Shown here one piece after another: positions 53,250-64,000 of a stretch of 64,000 bases of DNA. Source of the DNA: Limnephilus marmoratus. Its lineage: Eukaryota > Arthropoda > Insecta > Trichoptera > Limnephilidae. The notes beneath the pieces were generated by a model. That model had not been told where the DNA came from. It saw only the letters and a program-made list of their open reading frames with translations, and ran no database searches. How positions within the stretch are numbered: position 1 is the stretch's first letter; each line of letters opens with the position of its first letter. A program made the translations under genes and the position numbers. The stretch is taken from assembly GCA_917880885.1 (NCBI GenBank), contig OU862927.1, positions 37,413,571 to 37,477,570 on the forward strand. The letters are read 5' to 3'.

Positions 53250-54736
53250 GTGATTGCCAAAGTGGTCCAGGTGGACCCCCAGGGGTCCGCGGGAGACTCG
53301 ACGGGGGTCTACGTTGGCGTGATAAAAAAATGGGGGTCCACAAGCTGTATGTGGGGGTCAACGAAAATTTATCTGGTTTCGATAGTAAAGAACAAAAATG
53401 TTGGCTTGGCTTTACCTATCAATGTAGGCAGATAATATACTACTAAAAAAAATTAAGGGAGCGAAGAACTTCCAAATTTTTCGGTGATTTTTACAGGCTG
53501 TATTTCGGTGAAAAATGGTCGTATTGAGATTTAAAAAAAAACATTTTGAAGCCTTAACTACATTTTGAGCTACGGTTCTCATGCAATCCTAATATATAGT
53601 GCGAAAATATATTTTGCAAATTTTTTGGTCCATGGGTTTGAAATTTTTTTTTCAGTTAGGCCGTCTTGTGCATCAGATAGACTAATTATTTGGCAATAAT
53701 TTCCTTTTTCCAAAACCTACCTTAATTTTTTTGAGTAGTGTATTTTAAGAAGGTCTGTAAAAGCTTGCATAATCGATATTTAATTCTATTAAGGTTGGAA
53801 ATACAGGTTAAAGGACTAGGTTTTTTTAAATGATTTTCATGAATTTTTTGGCGTGGAAGAAATTTGTATAATTTATTGAATTGATTTTTTATTTATTTAT
53901 TGATCATTTTATATTTAAGAAAATATTGTGAATTTTTCGAAGCATTTCCTCGGAAAATATGAAAATTATCGCAGCTATGCATCGAACGTCACCATCAGAC
54001 GTAGCTTTTGTGTGCATATTGGAGGCCATAGTTTTCATCTCAAATCAATAGGGTTATAAATTTAATTTAAGAACATGTTGTGTCTCTTCTAAACCATACT
54101 TTTCCCAAAAAAATGGAAATTAAATTTTGTACAGCTGTATAAATGGGAAACCTTGATTTTTGGCCATTTTTTGCAATTAAAAAATACCTTTGACGAATTA
54201 CCTACTACGAATTTTGGTTCACATAGATAGAGCGTAATTATATAAATAAGATATTAGCACATTTTTAAAATGTTTGGTTAAAACCTTTTCGAGCTAGAGT
54301 GCACACAAATTCAAAAAAAGTCGTTTCGAGAAAAATGCGTTTCAAGTTTACCACGTGGTTCGGCACAAACACCCTCATAACACTGGAACGAATTGAAATT
54401 TTTATTTAAAACTTTGAGAAAATATTCAATACGAACGATGTATGAAAAAAAAAACAGAAACATTTTTTGAGTCATCTACATGTTTTCCCCCCTAAGTCTG
54501 TAATCATATTATTTTAATAAATAGAACACAAAAAATACACTATTTTTCTTCTTATTTATACTACTCCGAATTTAGGGTTGGAACTCAGCCGCGACGCAAA
54601 TTTCCATCGTTAGATCTAATTTTCACATTTTTTGACGTGTTTTGGGAATATGGTAGAAATGTAGCAGCAGGGGGTCCACCGAAATCAGTAAAATTTTGAA
54701 AGGGGTCTACGATAAAAATAAGTTTGGGAACCTCTG
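53250..54736. mobile_element. hAT-like non-autonomous element, ~1.5 kb
   Basis: Ends CAGTGATTGCCAAAGTGGTC and AAGTTTGGGAACCTCTG form imperfect inverted repeats of the CAG.GGTTCCCAAACTT type known from hAT elements. Both subterminal regions carry GGGGTCCAC/GGGGTCTACG words (53284-53360; 54672-54718). Flanks GTTAAAC and GTTTAAAA are only loosely similar, so no secure duplication. No transposase seen; the interior is AT-rich and unrecognised. Confidence 0.55.
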
Positions 54737-55046
54737 GTTTAAAATTTACGAACAAGTAATCTAAAACAAGGATGTTTGTAAACCGTTTTATGAAACTAAT
54801 AATTAAGTTGAAGATTTTACGTATCGATGTCTCAGCCTTGGTTAACCTGGGAAGTCGTGAGTAATATCCACTCCTTGTGCCTGTCTGGATTCTCGTTCCT
54901 TCAGCCTCTCAAAAATGTGTAGGGATGTCAGACTCGATCGCAATTCACGTCGTCGCGATGTGAGGAATCGGGGTAGGAAGTTCTATGTAACGGAAACCAA
55001 CCGTTGCACATTCTCTTGCTGAAGCATACTGTGCATTCATAACAAA
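54737..55046. other. Unassigned stretch left of the tandem units
   Basis: Nothing recognised; not shared with the flanks of units 2 and 3. Confidence 0.4.
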
Positions 55047-55129
55047 CTAGCGGGGCCCGTTGCAAAAATGCAACTAACGGGTTAAAAAATTATGTGATTT
55101 GCGTGTGAACGTGGATGAAGCGAGGAGGA

Positions 55130-55617
55130 GTGTGTGTTAAATTAAATATATGAAGAAACCTGAAGTTACAGTGACCTTGAAACGCATGCCGTGTACCCGT
55201 TGTATATAATGTTATGTAGTGCAGCGCTTGCATTAAAATGTAATTTCCCAGGAATTTGAATAGAACCATTACAGTTAAGTTGACCATGAGGTTACAGTGA
55301 CCTTGCAACGCATGCCGAGCAACCGTTGTATATCATTTTATATATTGCAGGCACTTGCTTTAAAATGTTATTTCCCGGGAATGGGGATGGAACCATTACA
55401 GTTAAGTTGACCCCGAGGTTACAGTGACCTTGCAACGCATGCCGGGAACCCGTTGTATATAATGTTATAATATAGTGCAGACGTTTGCAAGGCGCTTGCA
55501 TTATAATGTAGTTTCCCGGAACTTGGAATGGAACCGTTACAGTTAAGTTGACCCCGAGGTTACAGTGATCTTGCAACGCATGCCGGGTAACCGTTGTATA
55601 TAATGTTATGTAGAAAT
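55130..55617 (-). repeat. Satellite array, unit 1
   Basis: Four units marked by GAGGTTACAGTGACCTTG, CAACGCATGCCGGG.ACCCG, TTGTATATAATGTTATAATA and GGAATGGAACC.TTACAGTTA; starts of AAGTTGACC at 55277, 55404 and 55545 give 127 and 141 bp. Repeated minus-strand frames (55090-55672) come from the period and are not genes. Confidence 0.85.
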
Positions 55618-55644
55618 AAAAATCCCCAAAGATGACCTTTATTG

Positions 55645-55920
55645 GATAACCAACACTCATGCCGTAGGTCACCCTAAGTGGTTCGCTACGTTTGGTGATT
55701 TAGTAGGGGTGCCCGGATTTATGGGGTGAGGTTTGTCTAGGTCCTGGAGGCGGATGACCAGGACACACTGAACCCCAGATTCCTACCCACCCCTTAAACC
55801 CTTTTCCTTCTCAGAACTCTCATCTCCTTCTTTGCCTTAAAAAACCCTCCATCCAGTATCTCCAAAGATGACATGACCGTGAGGGAAATTATTTTCCTCA
55901 GGGTCTCCTGTGTGGAGCTT
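55645..55920 (+). mobile_element. S3 fragments, unit 1 (first)
   Basis: TTATTGGATAACCAACACTC to GGTCTAGGTCCTGGAGG, then a ~150-bp internal deletion to CAGGACACACTGAACCCCAG and the hairpin GACCGTGAGGGAAATTATTT with TCCTCAGGGTC. Confidence 0.75.
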
Positions 55921-56106
55921 TTTCCTCCCCCCCTCTCGCGCCTCATTAATTCATTCCCGGTACATTTAGTTTTCAAAAAGCGAGAAATGTGCACCTACTT
56001 CGGTCGCTCGGTTCATTATTGTATCCCGATTGATCATTATTGTATTCAGAAACCATCGCGGGAATGCACACATCAAATTCCAAAAGTCTCATCGCAATCG
56101 GATGAA

Positions 56107-56470
56107 CTTAGCAGGGGTGCCCGGGTTCATGGGATGAGGTTTGTCTAGGTCTTGGTGGCGGATACGTTTGACCTACCACTGCATGGCGGGCTGGATTGGA
56201 GGAGACTGATTGAGGGAGGCTTTTTATCTCTCCAGCCAGATTCTCCCAACCCTTCGCCTCGCACCGCAGTGTGAGGAATAGATTCATACGTCCGTTACTC
56301 CTGGCCACACTGACCCCCAGATTCCTACCCACCCCTCATACCCTTTTCCTTCTTATATCTTCTTCTCCTTTCTTTCCCTCAAAAAACCCCCCACACAGCA
56401 TCCTCAAAGATGACATAGGCCCCTAGGGAAATTGTTTTCCTCGGTGCCTCCTGTGTGGAGCTAATGTAAA
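56107..56470 (+). mobile_element. S3 element, unit 1 (second), with tail
   Basis: TTAGCAGGGGTGCCCGGGTT through ACTGCATGGCGGGCTGG and CACACTGACCCCCAGATTCC to the hairpin CCCCTAGGGAAATTGTTTTC and poly(A) at 56467-56475. Confidence 0.8.
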
Positions 56471-56476
56471 AAAAAA

Positions 56477-57720
56477 GTTTAGCAATGCATAATTTCATGA
56501 TGCCAGAGCTCACTATTGTATATAGAAACCAATGAATGGTTCCCGGGGCGGCGATACCAATTCCACGTTGAATGATTATCATTAAAATACAAAATACAAA
56601 AAAGCGGTATGTAAATTTAATATTTTTGAAAAAAATTATACCATTCCACTTCAAGCAATTTTATTATACATTTACAAAAAAATCATAAGCAATATCATCA
56701 GATTTTGAGTTGTTATGTGCATGTAGGTACCTGCATAGATTCTATGTAGAGGTACCTGCACATACGTAAAAAAAACATATGAAATATATTTAGGCTGGGT
56801 TTTTCAAAAAATTTATTTAAAAATCTTCAATTTTTCAAGTTAATTTTAACGTTCTGTGAAAGTTCTGTTCAAATTCTATTCAAGTTCCGTAATTATTTCT
56901 GTTTTGAAATAATAGTTTAAATAAATAATAATAAATATTATAAGTTTTGAAGATAATTGAATAAATAAAAACCGCACATTACGTGAAAATGAACTTTACT
57001 ATTTTAAAAATAACATTCATACCAACAGTGGTTATCCAGAAGCAACCTCCGTGTTCCTACATATTTCAAAAATTACCATCTTGGATGATTTTTTTCATTT
57101 CATATCATTAATTTTCGATTTAACATTTGGTTAAATCGAAAATTTAAGATGGTACCTACCTAGTACATACCGAGAAAAATAATGTTGGTGTAGGTACCTA
57201 CTTACGCGTTTTCTCAATAAATACTTAGCGAATTAGCAATAATTCAATAGAACGGTAGGTACCTACCGCGATTTTCTGCATTTAAATCATTCACATTTTT
57301 AACGCCAGTACCTACCTCGAGTTTATATTAACTGGCTGGAAAATTATGCATTGTTGATGATAGATCGATTTCAGAAAATGTCAGAAAAATTTCAATATTT
57401 GATGCAATATAGTGTAACATTTTAAATGGGAAGCTACACATGTTTTTATTTTAAAAGTTTCTTAAACTTGTATACCTTCTATTTAATCAAAAACATTTCG
57501 TGCAAAATGTTTGTTTTCGCCGCAATCTAAGTTCCCGCAAAGGGCCTTTAAAATGTCAATTTTTCTCCGCTATTTTCGAAAACGCCGTTAAAAAAATTCG
57601 AATAAATCCCTAGAAAAATCAGTTTTGTATGGGAAATCTCTTTACTAAACGATTCGACGTTTTTTAACGGGTGAACCTGTCGGCAAGAAATATAACTGAG
57701 GTCGAATTTCTTCGTCGGTG
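56477..57720 (+). repeat. AT-rich module with GTAGGTACCTAC palindromes
   Basis: Starts GTTTAGCAATGCATAATTTC and carries an inverted S3 5' scrap (AACCAATGAATGGTTCCCGG). GGTACC-centred palindromes occur at about 56728, 56751, 57160, 57195 and 57258. Repeated at 62849-64000 and, diverged, at 59082-59360 and 60072-60520. No gene. Confidence 0.7.
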
Positions 57721-58195
57721 AGAGATCTAATTGTAGTTTACGCCGTTTGGGAGCGCTGTTGACCCTGCGTCATCTTTTTTATATGAAATCTGGTCTGACC
57801 CGCAGAGAACGCCGTCCGTGCCCCCTTTCGGGCCAAATTGATCTCTGCGGTCGGTGAAACTCGAGGAGCTGAGGTCGATTATCGCCTGCGGGTCGAGGCG
57901 GGCGACGGAAATCGAAAGGGCGTAAGCGTCTTTTTTTTTTTTAAGCGACAATACGCCGTGAGGTCTTGCGGATCGAGGGGGAAAAGTGTCGATTATCGGA
58001 TCACCAAAACGCGTTTTTTTGGAACGGCCGTTTGTATGAAATCCCGGTCCACGCGCCTTGCTAGGCCAAATCGACCTCTGCGGTCGGTGAAACTGGACAG
58101 GCAGAGTGGTCGATTTTCGCCTGTACCCGGACGATTAAAAAAAAAAGTGAGTTTTCCTGACCTACCCCAAAACCAAACATTAATATATATACTAG
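57721..58195 (+). repeat. GC-rich module A with internal duplication
   Basis: 57914-58195 is nearly identical to 61091-61372. Within it, CTCTGCGGTCGGTGAAACT occurs at 57843 and 58076, showing an internal ~235-bp duplication. Frames on both strands (57727-57951, 57838-58221) have no family motif. Confidence 0.75.
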
Positions 58196-58199
58196 GTTT

Positions 58200-59085
58200 T
58201 GCCCGTTGCAGAAGCAACTGACGGGTTAAAGCACTATGCGATTTGACGTGTGAACGTGGATGAAGCGAGGAGGAGTGTGTGTTAAATTAAATATATGAAG
58301 AAACCTGAGGTTACAGTGACCTTGCAACGCATGCCGGGTACCCGTTGTATATAATGTTATAATAAAGTGCAGGCATTTGCAAGGCGCTTGCATAATAATA
58401 TAGTTTCCCCGAACTTGGAATGGAACCATCCCCGAGGTTACATTGATCTTGCAACGCATGCCGGGTACCCGTAGTATATAATTTTATAATATAGTGGAGG
58501 CGTTTGAAAGGCGCTTGCGTTATAATGTAGTTTCGCGAAACTTGGAATGGAACCATTACAGTTAAGTTGACCCCGAGGTTGAAGTTATCTTGCAACGCAA
58601 GCCGAGTACCCGTTGTATATAATGTTATAATATAGTGCAGGCGTTTGAAAGGTGCTTGCATTATAATGTAGTTTCCCGGAACTTGGAATGGAACCATTAC
58701 AGTTAAGTTTACCCCGAGGTGACAGTGATATTGCAACGCATGCCGGGTACCCGTTGTATATAATGTACTGTAGTGCTGGCGCTTGCAATAAAACGTAATT
58801 TCCCAGGAATTGGGATGGAACCATTACAGTTAAGTAAAGTTGTCCCGGAGGTTACAGTGCCTTGCAACGCATGCCGGGTACCCGTTGTATATAATGTTTT
58901 AATGTAGGACAGGCGCTTGCATTATAATGTCGTTTCCCGGAACTTGGAATGGAACCATTACAGTTAAGTTGACCCGGAGGTTACAGTGCCTTGCTACGCA
59001 TGCCGGGTACCCGTTTTATATAATGTTATTATATTTGCAAGGCGCTTGCATTATAATGTAGTTTCCCGGGACTTGGAATTCTAGA
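58200..59085 (-). repeat. Satellite array, unit 2 (expanded)
   Basis: About seven units of the same 120-145-bp satellite as at 55130-55617, with more divergence and two shortened units. Confidence 0.85.
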
Positions 59086-59379
59086 GCTCACTATTGTATA
59101 TAGAAACCAATGAATGGTTCCCGGGGCAGCGGTACCAATCTCACGTTCAATGATTATCATTAAAATGCAAAATGCAAAAAAAGCGTTTTATTAATTTAAT
59201 ATTTTTCATTATAATTAGCAAGTAGGTACCTACGTAGATTCTATGTAGAATATTATTTAAGCTGTTGTTTAAAAAAAAAATTAAAATCTTCCTTTTTTAA
59301 AGTTAATCTTAACGTTTTGCGAAAGTTCTGTTCAAATTCTATTCGAGTTCTGTAATTATTTCTGTTTCCATAATAATTG

Positions 59380-59600
59380 GAAGGCTTTTGACCTCTCCAG
59401 CCAGATTCTCCCAACCCTTCGCATTGCACCGCAGTGTGAGGAATAGATTCAAACGTCCGTCACTCCTGGCCACACTGTCCCCCAAATTCCTAAAGACCCC
59501 TCATACGTTTTTCCTTCCCATATCTTCTTCTCCTTCCTTTCCCTTAAAAAAACCCACCCCACAGCACCCTCAAAGATGACCCAGGCCCCTAGGATTCGGA
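59380..59600 (+). mobile_element. S3 3' half, unit 2
   Basis: GACCTCTCCAGCCAGATTCT, CACTCCTGGCCACACTG and CTCAAAGATGACCCAGGCCC. The hairpin is cut at CCCCTAGGATTCGG. Confidence 0.7.
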
Positions 59601-59689
59601 ACGGGCTTTTTCTAGCGATATCTCGTGATGCCAAAGCTCACTATTGTATTCTGAAACTGTATGTATTTGTCTAGGTCTTAGTGACGGAT

Positions 59690-59935
59690 AGCCAGATTCT
59701 CCCAACCCTTCGCCTTGCACCGCAGTGTGAGGAATAGATTCATACGTCCGTTACTCCTGGCCACACTGACCTCCAGATTCCTACCCACCCCTCATACCTT
59801 ATTCCTTCCCATATCTTCTTATCCTTCCTTTCCCTTAAAAAACCCTCCGCACAGCATCCTCAAAGATGACGTAGGCCCCTAGGGAAATTGTTTTCCTTGG
59901 AGCCTCCTGTGTGGAGCTAATGTAAAAAAAAAGTT
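59690..59935 (+). mobile_element. S3 3' half with tail, unit 2
   Basis: AGCCAGATTCTCCCAACCCT to the hairpin GGCCCCTAGGGAAATTGTTT and poly(A) at 59925-59933. Confidence 0.75.
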
Positions 59936-59949
59936 TAGCACTGCATAAT

Positions 59950-60520
59950 TTCATCCTGAGTTAACTCTGAGGTTGCAGTGACCTTGCAACGCATGCCGGG
60001 TACCCGTTGTATATAATATTATAATATTTGCAAGGCGCTTTCATTAAAATGTAGTTTCCCGGGACTTGGGATGCTAGAGCTCACTATTGTATATAGAAAC
60101 CAATGAATGGTTCCCGGGGCAGCGGTACCAATCTCACGTTCAATGATTATCATTAAAATGCAAAATACAAAAAAAGCGTTATGTTAATTTAATATTTTTC
60201 ATAATAATTATCCCGTTCAACCTCAAGCAATTTCGTTATACATTTACAAAAAAAATCATCAGATGATTCCGAGTAGTTATGTGCAGGAAGGTACCTGCAT
60301 AGATTCAAAAAGTGACCATCTCGAGTGATTATTTCAATATAATATCATTAATTATTTAAATGAAAGAATTCTGTTCCTAAGCCGGTAGGTACCTACCTAG
60401 TAAACCGCGAGAAAAATAATTTTGCTCTAGGTACCTACCCGTGTTCTCAATAAAAATTGCGTCAACATTATGTATTTAGTTACTTTTCTTTCGATGGAAA
60501 CGGTAGGTACCTGCCCCGTT
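59950..60520 (+). repeat. Satellite unit plus AT-rich palindrome module, unit 2
   Basis: One satellite unit at 59960-60070 is followed by a second copy of the TAGAGCTCACTATTGTATAT module and GGTACC palindromes (60290, 60385, 60430, 60505). Shows an extra internal duplication in unit 2. Confidence 0.65.
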
Positions 60521-61090
60521 ATAAATTGCATTTTTTTCATATGGCCAGTAATTCAATACTCTCGGATAATTTGAGAACGCATTTTCGACATGAATTTTTC
60601 AGGAAATGTGTGATGTTTGTCAGCTTCTACTGACATATTTTATAAGAGATGCTTATATAATATTGCTATCAAAAGATGCGTATTCCTCTACTCTATTAAA
60701 TTTTTTAAAAATATCAAAGCTGAAATCGTTTTCTGGGCCGAAATTCCGTATTCCCCAACCGAAACCGCTGAGAGGTCCGTTTCGCTAGCATAAACTGACA
60801 TTTAAAATCTACAATATACCTATCTCAGCATTCGCGAGCATGCGAAAAGAGATGGGTTAATCCAGACCTGACTCGATATTCCTAGCATTTTATGAAACTA
60901 ATGGAAAAAGACATCTCTTGTTTTTTAATGCGAACCTGTCGGTGGGAAGTGTAAGCGAGCCGAATTGTGTGATTTTATTAGAATTCTAGTTTTTGCCGCC
61001 AGTTTTTTTCTTTAAATTTTGTAGGCCAAAAAACGCTTAATTTTTGTCGCAAAGTCAAAGTACTGAAACGTGCACTGAATTTTTTTATCT
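60521..61090. other. Unassigned end of unit 2
   Basis: Nothing recognised. The 60-codon frame at 60606-60788 has no motif. Confidence 0.35.
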
Positions 61091-61368
61091 GAAAGGGCGT
61101 AAGCGTCTTTTTCGTTTTTAAGCGACAATACGCCGTAAGGTCTTGCGGATCGAGGGGGAAAAGAATCGATTATCGGATCACCAAAACGCGTTTTTTTGGA
61201 ACGGCCGTTTGTATGAAATCCCGGTCCACGCGCCCTGCTCGGCCAAATCGACCTCTGCGGTCGGTGAAACTGGACAGGCAGAGCGGTCGATTTTCGCCTG
61301 TACCCGGACGATTAAAAAAAAAAGTGAGTTTTCCTGACCTACCCCAAAACCAAACATTAATATATATA
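61091..61368 (+). repeat. Module A, second copy
   Basis: Matches 57914-58191 with a handful of substitutions and a shorter T-run. Confidence 0.85.
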
Positions 61369-64000
61369 CTAGCGGGGCCCGTTGCAAAAATGCAACTAAC
61401 GGGTTAAAAAATTATGCGATTTGCGTGTGAACGTGGATGAAGCGAGGAGGAGTGTGTGTTAAATTAAATATATGAATAAACCTGAAGTTACAGTGACCTT
61501 GCAACGCATGCCGTGTACCCGTTGTATATAATGTTATGTAGTGCAGTGCTTGCATTAAAATGTAATTTCCCAGGAATTTGAATAGAACCATTACAGTTAA
61601 GTTGACCATGAGGTTACAGTGACCTTGCAACGCATGCCGAGCAACCGTTGTATATCATTTTATATATTGCAGGCACTTGCTTTAAAATGTTATTTCCCGG
61701 GAATGGGGATGGAACCATTACAGTTAAGTTGACCCCGAGGTTACAGTGACCTTGCAACGCATGCCGGGAACCCGTTGTATATAATGTTATAATATAGTGC
61801 AGACGTTTGCAAGGCGCTTGCATTATAATGTAGTTTCCCGGAACTTGGAATGGAACCGTTACAGTTAAGTTGACCCCGAGGTTACAGTGATCTTGTAACG
61901 CATGCCGGGTAACCGTTGTATATAATGTTATGTAGAAATAAAAATCCCCAAAGATGACCTTTATTGGATAACCAACACTCATGCCGTAGGTCACCCCAAG
62001 TGGTTCGCTACGTTTGGTGATTTAGTAGGGGTGCCCGGATTTATGGGGTGAGGTTTGTCTAGGTCTTGGAGGCGGATGACCAGGACACACTGAACCCCAG
62101 ATTCCTACCCACCCCTTAAACCCTTTTCCTTCTCAGAACTCTCATCTCCTTCTTTGCCTTAAAAAACCCTCCACCCAGCATCTCCAAAGATGACATGACC
62201 GTGACGGAAATTATTTTCCTCAGGGTCTCCTGTGTGGAGCTTTTTCCTCCCCCCCTCTCGCGCTTCATTAATTCATTCCCGGTACATTTAGTTTTCAAAA
62301 AGCGAGAAATGTGCACCTACTTCGGTCGCCCGGTTCATTATTGTATCCCGATTGATCATTATTGTTTTCATAAAACCATCGCGGGAATGCACACATCAAA
62401 TTCCCAAAGTCTCATCGCAATCGGATGAACCAACACCGCTGTCATAGGTCACCCAAGTGGTTCGCTACGATTGGTGACTTAGCAGGGGTGCCCGGGTTCA
62501 AGGGATGAGGTTTGTCTAGGTCTTGGTGGCGGATACGTTTGACCAACCACTGCATGGCGGGCTGGATCGCAGGAGACTGATTGAGGGAGGCTTTTTATCT
62601 CTCCAGCCAGATTCTCTCAACCCTTCGCCTCGCACCGCAGTGTGAGGAATAGATTCATACGTCCGTTACTCCTGGCGACACTGACCCTCAGATTCCTACC
62701 CACCCCTCATACCCTTTTCCTTCTTATATCTTCTTCTCCTTTCTTTCCCTCAAAAAACCTTCGACACAGCATCCCCAAAGATGACATAGGCCCCTAGGGA
62801 AATTGTTTTCCTCGGTGCCTCCTGTGTGGAGCTAATGTAAAAAAAAGTTTAGCAATGCATAATTTCATGATGCCAGAGCTCACTATTGTATATAGAAACC
62901 AATGAATGGTTCCCGGGGCGGCGATACCAATTCCACGTTGAATGATTATCATTAAAATACAAAATACAAAAAAAACGGTATGTAAATTTAATATTTTTGA
63001 AAAAAATTATACCATTCAACTTCAAGCAATTTTATTATACATTTACAAAAAATTCATAAGCAATATCATCAGATTCTAAGTTGTTATGTGCATGTAGGTA
63101 CCTGCATAGATTCTATGTAGAGTTACCTGCACATACGTAAAAAAAAACATATGAAATATATTTAGGCTGGGTTTTTCAAAAAATTTATTTAAAAATCTTC
63201 AATTTTTCAAGTTAATTTTAACGTTCTGTGAAAGTTCTGTTCAAATTCTATTCAAGATCCGTAATTATTTCTGTTTTGAAATAATAGTTTAAATAAATAA
63301 TAATAAATATTATAAGTTTTGAAGATAATTGAATAAATAAAAATCGCACATTACGTGAAAATGAACTTTACTAATTTAAAAATAACATTCATACCAACAG
63401 TGGTTATCCAGAAGCAACCTCCGTGTTCCTACATATTTCAAAAATTACCATCTTGGATGATTTTTTTCATTTCATATCATTAATTTTCGATTTAACATTT
63501 AAAGGAAAAAATCTCGTAAGATGGTACCTACCTAGTACATACCGAGAAAAATAATGTTGGTGTAGGTACCTACTTACGCGTTTTCTCAATAAATACTTAG
63601 CGAATTAGCAATAATTCAATAGAACGGTAGGTACCTACCGCGATTTTCTGCATTTAAATCATTCACATTTTTAACGCCAGTACCTACCTCGAGTTTATAT
63701 TAACTGGCTGGAAAATTATGCATTGTTGATGATAGATCGATTTCAGAAAATGTCAGAAAAATTTCAATATTTGATGCAATATAGTGTAACATTTTAAATG
63801 GGAAGCTACACATGTTTTTATTTTAAAAGTTTCTTAAACTTGTATACCTTCTATTTAATCAAAAACATTTCGTGCAAAATGTTTGTTTTCGCCGCAATCT
63901 AAGTTCCCGCAAAGGGCCTTTAAAATGTCAATTTTTCTCCGCTATTTTCGAAAACGCCGTTAAAAAAATTCGAATAAATCCCTAGAAAAATCAGTTTTGT
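61369..64000 (+). repeat. Segmental duplication, right copy (unit 3), cut by window end
   Basis: Same order as unit 1: Helitron 3' hairpin, satellite (61450-61940), S3 pieces (61965-62243 and 62440-62845, the latter retaining ~56 bp lost from unit 1), and the AT-rich palindrome module. Confidence 0.88.

Larger units (their letters stand above)
55047..57628 (+). repeat. Segmental duplication, left copy (unit 1)
   Basis: Nearly identical to 61369-64000. The offset grows from 6322 to 6372 mainly because the right copy has ~56 bp more at 62417 (CAACACCGCTGTCATAGGTC to ATTGGTGACT), missing here at 56107. The middle unit is more different. The right limit of similarity lies beyond the window. Confidence 0.88.
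55047..64000 (-). mobile_element. Tandem array of three ~3.15-kb Helitron-like composite units
   Basis: Unit boundaries lie at CTAG 55047-55050, 58192-58195 and 61369-61372, i.e. spacing 3145 and 3177 bp. At each, the minus strand has a hairpin (TTGCAACGGG with CCCGTTAG.TGC-type arm) followed by CTAG and T, the form of a Helitron 3' end inserted between A and T. Each unit contains a 127-141-bp satellite, S3 pieces and AT-rich DNA with GTAGGTACCTAC palindromes. No Rep/helicase coding. The third unit runs off the window. Confidence 0.6.

Noticed and set aside
53250..53435. 61-codon frame rich in GSTS/VQVDPQG
   Set aside because: It reads through the GGGGTCCA-rich subterminal repeats of the hAT-like element.
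55090..55672. Minus-strand frames with repeated peptides (YTTGTRHALQGHCN type), also at 58226-58824 and 61412-61994
   Set aside because: They follow the satellite period and change frame between units; open reading comes from repeat composition.

Overview
The window looks like intergenic, transposon-dense DNA of an arthropod, most likely an insect. It is AT-rich, has no prokaryotic-type gene packing, and contains short tracts of the insect telomere-type motif TTAGG inside a minisatellite, several tRNA-derived SINE families, non-LTR retrotransposons, Penelope-like elements, hAT, mariner and piggyBac-like remnants, and Helitron ends. The palindrome GTAGGTACCTAC recurs near the right end; I associate this with sap-sucking Hemiptera (Sternorrhyncha), but that placement is a weak inference. 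I find no convincing host protein-coding gene, rRNA or CRISPR. Nearly all longer open frames are pieces of mobile elements or frames running through repeats.

Layout. 1-5040: a hairpin-tailed LINE (LINE-A) tail, RTE-like LINE tails, tRNA-headed SINEs (family T1), a foldback MITE and a hairpin-tailed short element (family S3) split by a SINE. 5572-10112: a Penelope-like element (PLE) with inverted terminal repeats carrying hammerhead-ribozyme-like motifs, a second SINE family (T2), an internally deleted hAT with a perfect 8-bp target duplication, a Helitron 5' end, and a palindrome with 300-bp arms, each holding a tRNA-like cloverleaf. 10556-12616: a foldback element with long arms enclosing about eleven 94-bp minisatellite units. 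12985-16712: a dispersed repeat, mariner and hAT remnants, and a second hAT with a perfect 8-bp duplication. 18440-23755: a second PLE, an S3 copy, T2 SINEs, an inverted array of short repeats and a LINE reverse transcriptase. 25040-34391: LINE-A copies, a hAT split by LINE-A, Helitron-like ends and a 2.3-kb LINE. 36150-43490: a Helitron-like piece, a LINE interrupted by a SINE, a PLE terminus, a third PLE fragment and a piggyBac-like MITE. 44390-54740: degenerate tandem arrays, more LINE/SINE pieces and a large hAT-like non-autonomous element. 55047-64000: three head-to-tail composite units of about 3.15 kb whose left boundaries look like Helitron 3' ends (hairpin plus CTAG, minus strand), full of a 127-141-bp satellite and S3 pieces.

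How the parts relate. LINE-A and S3 share the same 3' hairpin-plus-poly(A) tail, which suggests that S3 was moved by the LINE-A machinery. T1 SINEs share one body but carry different tRNA-derived heads. Nested insertions give a partial relative chronology: LINE-A inside hAT, T1 inside S3, T1 inside a LINE, T1 inside a dispersed repeat. All autonomous-type coding regions seen here are truncated or disrupted, so this reads as a graveyard of once-active elements with a few young-looking duplications, mainly the 9-kb right end. Identities and boundaries were read by eye; no alignment or database search was run.
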